Positions 5,946 to 13,042 of a stretch of DNA of 13,042 nt are shown here, one piece after another. Position 1 is the stretch's first letter, and each line of letters begins with the position of its first letter. This DNA is from a bacterium (GTDB lineage: Bacteria > Bacteroidota > Ignavibacteria > Kapaibacteriales > UBA961), in the NCBI GenBank assembly GCA_022844575.1, contig JALHLL010000083.1, positions 1-13,042 on the forward strand. The letters are read 5' to 3'. The notes under the pieces were generated by a model. The model saw nothing but the letters and a program-made list of their open reading frames with translations. It was not told where the DNA came from and searched no databases. The translations under genes and the position numbers were made by a program.

Positions 5946-8900
5946 CTATAATTGTTTCTTCAAGAGCGTTTCCAATTGATTATGCGTAAACGGTTTAATA
6001 AGTCGTGCATTAAATCCGAATTTTTGTGGATTCGTCATAACGGGGTCTTCTGAATAACCGCTGAAAGCAACAATTTTCGTGTTCCAATCATTATGTCGTA
6101 TTTCGGATGCTACCTCCTTACCGCCTTTACCCCCGGGTATTGTCAGGTCTAGAAAAACAATATCAAAAGGGGTATCATTATAAATGGCATTATTATATAA
6201 GGAAAGTGCTTCCTCGCCATGAGATGAAATTGTTACCGAATATCCCATTTCGTTCAGGAGATCACGTAAAATTTCTCGTAAGAAGTCTTCATCATCCATT
6301 ATAAGAATATTCTTTAAGGATGGTGTATTTGTAGTGCTTGTTATTATTTCGGGTTTTTCGATATTGTTTTTACCGATTTTTGCCGGTAAGTACACACAAA
6401 AGACTGTTCCGACGCCTTCTTCAGATTCAACATCAATCCATCCGCCATGTTTTTGAATTATGGAATGAACAGTGGATAAACCCAAACCGTGACCGGTGGA
6501 TTTGGTGGTATAAAACGGATCGAATATTTTCGGTAATATACTATGAGGTATTCCGCCGCCCGTATCTCTGAATTCAATACATATATAATCATTCGGTTTA
6601 TGTTGTAACGGTTCAACTCGACCGATTAAAGTTTTATTACCCGCTTTTACATTGAAATTACCCGCACCCGACATTGATTGTATTGCATTTATAGCTATGT
6701 TATCAATAACCTGACCTATTTGATTCTCATCAAAATCGCAATGTAGCAAATCTTCCGAAAGCTCCAATTTGTAAGATATAGAGGAACCGCTAAATACAAA
6801 CTTTAATGATTTTTCAAGTAATTGTGCTATTGAACCTGTTTTACGTACAGGATCGCCACCTTTTGCAAATGTGATGAGTTGTTGTGTAAGAGCTCGTGCT
6901 CGCTCGAATATCGACACTGCATTATTAATTGCAGAATCAGCTTTATAATAAGCACCTTTATTGAGAAATATTTTAGCTACTTCCAAATAGCCAAACATTC
7001 CTGCTAATAAATTGTTAAAATCATGTGCAATTCCGCCGGCAAGTACAGCTAATGAATCAAGTTTTGAGTTCTTAAGTGCAATTTCCATTAACTTTTGCTC
7101 TTTTGTATTATCTCGGAACGTAACAATAGCACCTATAATATTACTCTCTTTGTCACGGATAGGTGCGGCACTATCGGAAATACTTATCTCTTTTCCTTCT
7201 CGAGTATTGAGTATTACATTATTTCCAAAATCAAAAACTTTTCCTTTATGTAAGATAGTTTCGAGAAAATTGATTTCCGATAAACTATTATCGTGATTCG
7301 CTACCGACAAAACATCAAAGAACGATTTACCGACTGCCTCGACATTAGTCCATAAAGTCAATTCCTCAGCTACACGGTTCATGAAAGTAATTGTTCCGTT
7401 TTTGTCGGTTGTTACAACACCATCTCCTATACTACGCAAGGTTACGGCAAGCCTTTCACGTTCTTCAGCAATCTGATTATGTATTCGTCTTTGTTCTGTA
7501 ATGTCTTGCACTTGTCCTATCAAATATTCTGCATTTCCGCTATGACCTCTTACAACGGATACACTTAGTTGAGCCCATATTATTCTACCTGTTTTGTGAT
7601 AATAACGCTTTTCAATGCGAAACGTATCTTCAGTTCCGCGTATTAAGTTGCCTAAGTGCTCACGACTTGAGGCAAGATCATCCTCATGGGTAATATCCTT
7701 TACAGAAAGTAATTCAAGTTCTTCATGTGAATATCCTAACATTTCGCACATGGCGGAATTGACTTTTACGAATTTTCCCGACTTTTCCGCTATTACAAGC
7801 CCTATAGGAGCGTTTTTGAATATAGAGAAAAAACGTTCCTCACTTTCTTTCAGAATCTTTTGGGCGGTATTTTTTTCGGCATTAAGTAAGCATGCACCTA
7901 TCTGGTCGGCGAGTTGATTACAAAATGCTATTTCGTCAGGTGTCCAAACATGTTCTTTACCTACATGCTCAAAACACAATGCACCGAGATTTCTTCCTCC
8001 GATTCGAATAACGGCATCTAACATAGCCGTTATATTGTTCGGTTTAATATATGTTTCTACATATCCCTTTGTACGAGGGTCGGTAAGAGGATTGCTTGCA
8101 TCAACAAATTTTCCCAACTTCAGATACTGAAACTCATCAAAAAACTCATGTTCAAACAGTACAGCCCCGCCTGTTACCGACCGGTCACTCAGAGTATATT
8201 GATAGATACATTTTAATTCGGTAATATCAGCATTAAACAGCCATATTCCCGTTCTCTCAATATCAAAAGATGAGCCGACTTTTTCCGTTATTAATGTGCA
8301 TAATTCAAGGATATTACCGTAGGATGTATGCTCGGAGGAAGCGACAAGAGCCAAAATTTCATTTTGCAGCTGAACTCTTTCCAAAATTTTTTGTTGTTCA
8401 ATTTCAGCATTCTTTTGCGCTGTAATATCCTGCGAAACACCTATAATGCCTATTAAATTTCCTTCATCGTCAAAAATCGGTGAGTCGGTAACAAAAGTTG
8501 AAAGTAATTGTCCGTTTTTATGTTTGCTTTCTAATTCTCCGCTCCAAGACTTTCCTCTTATCAATTCATCAAAGATTTTTACTGCCCCTTCATACGATTT
8601 TTCGCTCGGTGTTATGGTTAATATATTCTTACCTATAATTTCTTCGGGCTTCCATCCATATAAAGTTTCCGTAAAATCATTTGCATAAATAACGTTACCT
8701 GCTTTATCGGTAGCAATTACCGCCTGCCCAACGCTATTAAGCATTGCTGCTTGTAAACGCAGATTTTCGTTTTGTTTCACTGACTCAGTTATATCTTTTG
8801 CCGCGCCCAAGATACGTATATCACCCTCATTTTCACTTCCGAGTTGTGGCTTCGCATAATCCTTTATCCATTTAATTTCACATGATTTCGTCAGAATACG

Positions 8901-11033
8901 AAGTTCGGTCTCATCATCTTTTCCGGCTTTCAGATTCTTTCTTCTTGTTTCGAGTTTATGTCTATCTTCTGGATGAATAAAATCCTGTGTGTTAATACAT
9001 TTTTCAAGTTCTTCGACAGTATAGCCGAATATTCTTTCGTAGTTTCCAACAAGCCATTCGATTGTGTAATACCCATCTTCATTTCGTTTTAGGGAATAAG
9101 CATAGTCGGAAATTAACTCGGAAATATTGCGATATCTTTTTTCATTCTCGGTGCGTAGTTTTTCTTCTGTATTTCTTTCTATAGCAATGGAAGCAAGTCG
9201 CGAAATTTTAGAAAGAATCTCCAAATTTTCATGGCTTGGAGACGATGGCTTTGAGCCATAAAGTGCAAAAGTACCAAGAAGTATATTCGATTTTCCGATG
9301 ATGGGTGTCGACCATATGGACTGTAGCAAGAATGATTGTAAAATATGTACGAATTTGCTCGTTAGAGGATCGGTATAACAATCTGATACGACGATACTTT
9401 GCATCCTGTAGGCGGCAGTTCCGCAGGCTCCGTTACCTTCTTCTACGAGTAAGCCGTTAACAAGTTGTACGTACTCATGTGGTAAATTCGGGGCTGTTGT
9501 TGTGTTCAAACAATTTTTTTCAGCATCATATCGTAAAACAGATGCCTTCATTTCCGGTATGGTACTTTCTACAAAAAGTGCAATTTTTTCGAGTATTATT
9601 TCCAAATTAGTACCCGAAGCAATTAATTCAAGAATATTATTTGTTCCCTCAATGGTCATTTCATTTCTTTTACGGTCGGTTACATCCCGTGCTATAAGAA
9701 TAACTTGCTCATTGCGATATGGAACGCATATACCGTTAAACCATATATTGTTTCCATTTATGTTTAACTGATAATCAGCAGCTATCGGCTTATTCTCAAG
9801 AAGACTTTTTTGAATAAGATTTAGAAAAAGTGTAGCTGTATGTTCATCGAATACTTCATCTACTCTTTTTCCGATTAAATATTCTTCAGGTTGTACCAGG
9901 TATTCTTTATTACTCGGAGCTATTTCCAAGTAAGTGCCTTTTTTATCTAAAATGATAAATAAATCGGGTAGAGCATTAAAAATGGAAGAAAGTTTCTGCT
10001 CCGAACGGTGTACTTCCTCAATACGAAGTTTTTCCTCCGTAATTTCTTGAACGCTACCGAAATATATTGCAGACTTATCTTCCGATGCGGATAAAACACC
10101 TATAATTCGTACATGCTTTATATATCCATTATCGGCTATTATCCGAAATTCGCCTTTAATTTCTTTTTGTAAAGATTTTGCCTCTTGAATGATATTCAGT
10201 ACTATTTCTTTATCATCATTATACACATATGGAAATATTCTTTCTATCGTATTGTCAAAATCTTTCTTCTTAATCCCGAAAACTTCTGCAAAATATTCAG
10301 TAACAGTAAAGACATTGTCGTTAATATTCCATCTCCAATTACCCAACTTTGCAATTTTCTGTGTCTGTTTTAATAATTCCTCGTTTTGCTTTAACAATTG
10401 TTCTTTTTGTATTCTTTCACGTTTTAGCTGATAATGTCTGGTGAGGGTTGTGCATGAAGTAACGATTGGTATAAGTGCCTGAACAATTTCATTGGTGTAG
10501 CCGTCTTTCCTATTTGCTATACCGCATAATCCTATCAGATTATTTTCGGCGAGAAAGGGAATAGCTAAGAATGTGTTTAAGGGTGGATGGCCATGTGGAG
10601 TACCGCCTGCACGCGGATCATGAGGTGCATTATTTGCTATAACCACCGATTTTGTTACGAGTGCTTCTCCAAAAAGTGTACGTAGATTATGGAACTCCAT
10701 CCCTGATTGTAAGGATTGCTCATACAGTTTTTGTGTTTTTTCATCCCACGCAATATTTGTTATTGCATACGCTTTCAGATAGGGTTCATCGCTGCTCTTA
10801 TACAGCACTTCACCAATAAACCCATACTCACTACCTGTTGCACGCAAAAGCAATGATAGCATACACTCAAAAAATACAAGCATTTCATCATTGTTTTCAC
10901 TGAGTAAAAAACCCGATTGGATATAGCTTATCTCTTGCAGAATATCGTATGAACTTAAGTTGAGCAGTGTGGTAGTATTACCATTCTTTGATTCAGCGAT
11001 GTATCTTCCTGAATCCGAGATCTTACTGTCCAT
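5946..11033 (-). CDS. Giant soluble hybrid sensor histidine kinase (3 GAF, 6 PAS, HisKA, HATPase, receiver)
   Basis: The protein has 1695 residues and no transmembrane segment or signal peptide, so it should sense cytosolic cues. Domains in order: GAF (about 45-200); PAS (225-335); PAS (343-455); GAF (465-620); PAS (630-750); PAS (757-873); GAF (893-1052); PAS (1061-1181); PAS (1190-1312); HisKA (about 1323-1390) with phospho-acceptor His1337 in GGIAHDFNN; HATPase with N-box Asn1445/Asn1449, G1 box D1490-T-G-G-G, F-box FDPF at 1504-1507 and G2 box G-H-G-L-G-L at 1514-1519. The C-terminal receiver (about 1573-1693) has acidic residues D1580/D1581, phospho-acceptor Asp1629 in FLDL and Lys1680 in LIKPF. 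PAS exits carry the usual D-I-T-E type ends before coiled-coil linkers. No HPt or DNA-binding output domain is attached, so phosphate must pass to a partner outside this window. GGGGAG at 11039-11044 is 5 nt before the ATG and fixes the start. The ligands are unknown. Confidence 0.95.
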   Translation of the reverse strand: MDSKISDSGRYIAESKNGNTTTLLNLSSYDILQEISYIQSGFLLSENNDEMLVFFECMLSLLLRATGSEYGFIGEVLYKSSDEPYLKAYAITNIAWDEKTQKLYEQSLQSGMEFHNLRTLFGEALVTKSVVIANNAPHDPRAGGTPHGHPPLNTFLAIPFLAENNLIGLCGIANRKDGYTNEIVQALIPIVTSCTTLTRHYQLKRERIQKEQLLKQNEELLKQTQKIAKLGNWRWNINDNVFTVTEYFAEVFGIKKKDFDNTIERIFPYVYNDDKEIVLNIIQEAKSLQKEIKGEFRIIADNGYIKHVRIIGVLSASEDKSAIYFGSVQEITEEKLRIEEVHRSEQKLSSIFNALPDLFIILDKKGTYLEIAPSNKEYLVQPEEYLIGKRVDEVFDEHTATLFLNLIQKSLLENKPIAADYQLNINGNNIWFNGICVPYRNEQVILIARDVTDRKRNEMTIEGTNNILELIASGTNLEIILEKIALFVESTIPEMKASVLRYDAEKNCLNTTTAPNLPHEYVQLVNGLLVEEGNGACGTAAYRMQSIVVSDCYTDPLTSKFVHILQSFLLQSIWSTPIIGKSNILLGTFALYGSKPSSPSHENLEILSKISRLASIAIERNTEEKLRTENEKRYRNISELISDYAYSLKRNEDGYYTIEWLVGNYERIFGYTVEELEKCINTQDFIHPEDRHKLETRRKNLKAGKDDETELRILTKSCEIKWIKDYAKPQLGSENEGDIRILGAAKDITESVKQNENLRLQAAMLNSVGQAVIATDKAGNVIYANDFTETLYGWKPEEIIGKNILTITPSEKSYEGAVKIFDELIRGKSWSGELESKHKNGQLLSTFVTDSPIFDDEGNLIGIIGVSQDITAQKNAEIEQQKILERVQLQNEILALVASSEHTSYGNILELCTLITEKVGSSFDIERTGIWLFNADITELKCIYQYTLSDRSVTGGAVLFEHEFFDEFQYLKLGKFVDASNPLTDPRTKGYVETYIKPNNITAMLDAVIRIGGRNLGALCFEHVGKEHVWTPDEIAFCNQLADQIGACLLNAEKNTAQKILKESEERFFSIFKNAPIGLVIAEKSGKFVKVNSAMCEMLGYSHEELELLSVKDITHEDDLASSREHLGNLIRGTEDTFRIEKRYYHKTGRIIWAQLSVSVVRGHSGNAEYLIGQVQDITEQRRIHNQIAEERERLAVTLRSIGDGVVTTDKNGTITFMNRVAEELTLWTNVEAVGKSFFDVLSVANHDNSLSEINFLETILHKGKVFDFGNNVILNTREGKEISISDSAAPIRDKESNIIGAIVTFRDNTKEQKLMEIALKNSKLDSLAVLAGGIAHDFNNLLAGMFGYLEVAKIFLNKGAYYKADSAINNAVSIFERARALTQQLITFAKGGDPVRKTGSIAQLLEKSLKFVFSGSSISYKLELSEDLLHCDFDENQIGQVIDNIAINAIQSMSGAGNFNVKAGNKTLIGRVEPLQHKPNDYICIEFRDTGGGIPHSILPKIFDPFYTTKSTGHGLGLSTVHSIIQKHGGWIDVESEEGVGTVFCVYLPAKIGKNNIEKPEIITSTTNTPSLKNILIMDDEDFLREILRDLLNEMGYSVTISSHGEEALSLYNNAIYNDTPFDIVFLDLTIPGGKGGKEVASEIRHNDWNTKIVAFSGYSEDPVMTNPQKFGFNARLIKPFTHNQLETLLKKQL

Positions 11034-11038
11034 TGAAT

Positions 11039-11044
11039 CTCCCC
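11039..11044 (-). promoter_or_regulatory. Ribosome binding site of the hybrid kinase
   Basis: Read on the minus strand this is GGGGAG, 5 nt before the ATG at 11033. It is the strongest Shine-Dalgarno match in the window and supports the chosen start. Confidence 0.7.
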
Positions 11045-11140
11045 TTTATATATATGTTCAAAAGACAATGCAAAATATCATTTTTATTTCTGATATATAC
11101 TATACGCTGCCGGCTTAAGGCATCTTGTGTCTGCTACGCA
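11045..11140 (-). promoter_or_regulatory. Probable promoter and leader region of the kinase gene, boxes not resolved
   Basis: This AT-rich stretch lies between the terminator of the RND gene and the kinase ribosome binding site. Because the RND transcript should end upstream, the kinase promoter is expected here. Several TATA-like runs are present (around 11046-11055 and 11093-11104), but no -35/-10 pair stands out, so no boxes are assigned. Confidence 0.35.
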
Positions 11141-11171
11141 CAAAAAAAGGCAGTGCTTATTGCACTGCCTT
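11141..11171 (-). terminator. Intrinsic terminator of the RND efflux gene
   Basis: A perfect 10-bp stem (11147-11156 with 11162-11171) closes a 5-nt loop. Read on the minus strand the T-run starts in the last two bases of the stem and ends at 11142. It begins 25 bp beyond the TAA of the RND permease gene and has the right orientation to end that transcript before the kinase gene. Confidence 0.88.
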
Positions 11172-11196
11172 ACATTGGTTCTATTACGTAAACATT

Positions 11197-13042
11197 TTAG
11201 TTGTGATTATGCGGCACAACTGCTACATTATCGGAAAACCCGGTTTTATTTTTTACCCCTACGATCTCACGTAAGCGTGCGAATATGTAGTATATTACCG
11301 GAACAAGTACTAAAGTAAGAAACATTGAACCGGTGAGACCACCGATAAGAGCTAAAGCAAGTCCGGCTTTCCATTCGCTACCGGCACTATGACTGAATGC
11401 AATGGGGAACATACCGAATACCATAGCAACAGTTGTCATGACTATAGGTCTTAAGCGTGTTTCACCGGCTTCTACTAATGCACTTCGCAAATCCATACCT
11501 CTTTCCAAACGATTGGAGTTCGCTCTATCAACAAGTAATATGGCATTCTTCATTACTAATCCTATAAGCATTATAAGACCAAGCATAGTAAAGATAGACA
11601 TCGAACGCATGCCCAATGCTAATGCTAAAAAAGCTCCGAAGGGCGCAACAAGTACCGAAAACAGGTTAACCAGTGGGTAGAAATACGAATCGTATAATGC
11701 TACCATTATTAAGTAAACGAAGATAATACCACCAAGCATGGCTATACCCATATCGCCGAAACCTTCTCTTGCATTTTTAACATCGCCTATATATGTATAA
11801 CTGGTTCCTTGCGGCAATTTATCCTTGAGAATTTTATCCAACTCGTCCGCTATATCCGCAGCACCTTTGCCAACGGGTTGAGCATAAATAACAACGGCAG
11901 GAATTCTGTCACGACGTTCCAATTTAGTCGCTCCTGTCGTTTGATAAATTGTTGCAAATTGTTGAATCTCTATTTGCTGTCCCATACGATTTTGCACCGT
12001 CATAGAACCGATTTCAGCTGTTTGATTCCTATCGTTCTCATCCAAACGAATACGTATGTCATATTCCGTAACGCCTTCTCGATATTTTACATCATCATTA
12101 CCTTGTAAAGCAATACGCAAAGCGGAACCTACTTCACCGATGGTAAGACCAAGTGCCGAGAGTTTTTGCCTATCAACTTCTAGTCTTGTTTCCAATTTCC
12201 CTTCTTCGGTTGAAAGTCGAACATCACTTGTTCCGACCATTTTTAATAAGGTCTGTTCAATCATCTTTCCGCCTTTAATAACGGATTCTCTTTCAGGTCC
12301 GCTAATGACCACTTGCACCGGCGAATCATTCGCCGAACCGAATATGCCGATAGGGTTAACACGAACTTTTGCACCGGAAAAAGCCATAACTTTTCGTTTG
12401 ATGTTATTTCCGACCTGATCGGTTGTTAGTTTGCGCTGATTTGCGGGTACAAGGTACACATTCATTTCAGCAAGATTGTTCAAAACCTGTGTGCCTGTAA
12501 AAGCCGAACTCGAAGTACCGACATTGGTGAGAACCCTTTTTACGTCGGGCATCTCGAACATTATGCTTTCTATTTGCTGTGTTAAACGATTTGTTTCTTC
12601 CACTTTTGTACTCGGAGGAAATTCCACCGTAACCGTAAACTCGCCACGATCGGACTGAGTAATAAACTCAACCGGAATTAACTTCAATGAAAAGAGTACT
12701 CCGATAATAAAGAATGTGGAAAGCGAAAGAACTATAACCATTGCTTTCGTTAAAGCATTTTTCAATACCCATTGTATAATTCTGCCATACTCCTTTTGAA
12801 TCCAAGTAAAGCCTGCCTCGAAGAGTAAGCCAATGCGCCCCATTAAGGAATTTTTCGTCAATTCCTGAACTTTTGCAAATCGTGATGCAAGAATAGGGGT
12901 AATGGTAAATGATACGACTAAAGACATCAGGGTCGAAACAACGACAACTAATGCAAATTCTCGCATGATATTACCGATTAGACCGGAAACAAGGGATAAG
13001 GGTAGGAATACCGCAACATCTACAAGGGTTATGGACAAAGCT
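11197..13042 (-). CDS. RND multidrug/hydrophobe efflux permease (AcrB/HAE1 type), C-terminal part, cut by window edge
   Basis: The frame is open to the window edge, so about 614 residues are visible of the roughly 1030-1060 usual for the family. The N-terminal ~40% is missing, including TM4 with its conserved Asp pair. A TTG at 13036-13038 lies inside the gene and is not its start. Visible parts: two TM helices (about 1-50, counted from that codon) with the F-L-P-L and T-P-I-L segments; TM7 (about 92-118); the second periplasmic porter/docking region (about 120-425); then five TM helices. One of these holds G-L-V-M-K497-N-A-I-L, matching Lys940 of AcrB in proton relay. Such pumps form trimers in the inner membrane and export substrates through a periplasmic adaptor and outer-membrane channel, using the proton gradient. 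Partner genes probably lie upstream, beyond 13042. Substrate specificity cannot be judged. Confidence 0.94.
   Translation of the reverse strand, partial: ALSITLVDVAVFLPLSLVSGLIGNIMREFALVVVVSTLMSLVVSFTITPILASRFAKVQELTKNSLMGRIGLLFEAGFTWIQKEYGRIIQWVLKNALTKAMVIVLSLSTFFIIGVLFSLKLIPVEFITQSDRGEFTVTVEFPPSTKVEETNRLTQQIESIMFEMPDVKRVLTNVGTSSSAFTGTQVLNNLAEMNVYLVPANQRKLTTDQVGNNIKRKVMAFSGAKVRVNPIGIFGSANDSPVQVVISGPERESVIKGGKMIEQTLLKMVGTSDVRLSTEEGKLETRLEVDRQKLSALGLTIGEVGSALRIALQGNDDVKYREGVTEYDIRIRLDENDRNQTAEIGSMTVQNRMGQQIEIQQFATIYQTTGATKLERRDRIPAVVIYAQPVGKGAADIADELDKILKDKLPQGTSYTYIGDVKNAREGFGDMGIAMLGGIIFVYLIMVALYDSYFYPLVNLFSVLVAPFGAFLALALGMRSMSIFTMLGLIMLIGLVMKNAILLVDRANSNRLERGMDLRSALVEAGETRLRPIVMTTVAMVFGMFPIAFSHSAGSEWKAGLALALIGGLTGSMFLTLVLVPVIYYIFARLREIVGVKNKTGFSDNVAVVPHNHN

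Noticed and set aside
11048..11076. TTGCAT–17 bp–TATAAA as the kinase promoter (minus strand)
   Set aside because: The -10 box would abut the Shine-Dalgarno sequence and put the transcription start in or after the ribosome binding site, which is inconsistent with a good GGGGAG site.
12056..12418. Plus-strand open frame of 120 codons opposite the RND permease gene
   Set aside because: It is antisense to conserved porter-domain sequence and has no recognisable domain.
13036..13038. TTG as the real start of the RND permease
   Set aside because: The frame stays open to the window edge, and the residues align with the middle of AcrB-type proteins, so the gene is cut by the window rather than starting here.

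Overview
The window looks like chromosomal DNA from an AT-rich bacterium, probably of the Bacteroidota/Chlorobiota/Ignavibacteria (FCB) assemblage. This rests on base composition and protein style: a DLH-type hydrolase with an N-terminal beta domain, a very long PAS/GAF hybrid histidine kinase, and an HD–CoaD-like fusion. Shine-Dalgarno use is mixed: clear for some genes, absent for others. The phylum call is an inference; the window holds no rRNA or ribosomal-protein gene. I see no tRNA, rRNA, CRISPR array, insertion sequence or phage gene.

Layout. Positions 1-208 are non-coding or at most hold a few codons of a neighbour; an 11-bp inverted repeat lies there. A tail-specific (carboxy-terminal processing) protease, prc/tsp, follows at 209-2356 (+) and is closed by a strong intrinsic terminator at 2383-2424. 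Next come three closely spaced + strand genes, probably one operon: an HD-phosphohydrolase/CoaD-like nucleotidyltransferase fusion (2454-3449), a two-TM potassium channel with an RCK/TrkA regulatory region (3460-4491) and a secreted alpha/beta hydrolase (4527-5924). Tail to tail with this operon, 21 bp away, is a 1695-residue hybrid sensor histidine kinase on the - strand (5946-11033) with three GAF domains, six PAS domains, HisKA, HATPase and a C-terminal receiver. A 163-bp intergenic stretch follows, holding the terminator of the next - strand gene. That gene is the C-terminal ~60% of an RND (AcrB-type) efflux permease and runs off the window edge (11197-13042).

How the genes relate. No single pathway ties the window together. 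The protease, hydrolase and RND pump are envelope or periplasmic proteins; the channel and kinase serve ion homeostasis and signalling. The three-gene operon may couple nucleotide/cofactor chemistry and potassium flux, but the sequence only shows adjacency. I do not see a convincing new multi-gene system. The points most worth a second look are the HD–CoaD-like fusion with a degenerate central segment, the oversized soluble kinase, the repeated motif upstream of prc, and the altered selectivity filter of the channel.
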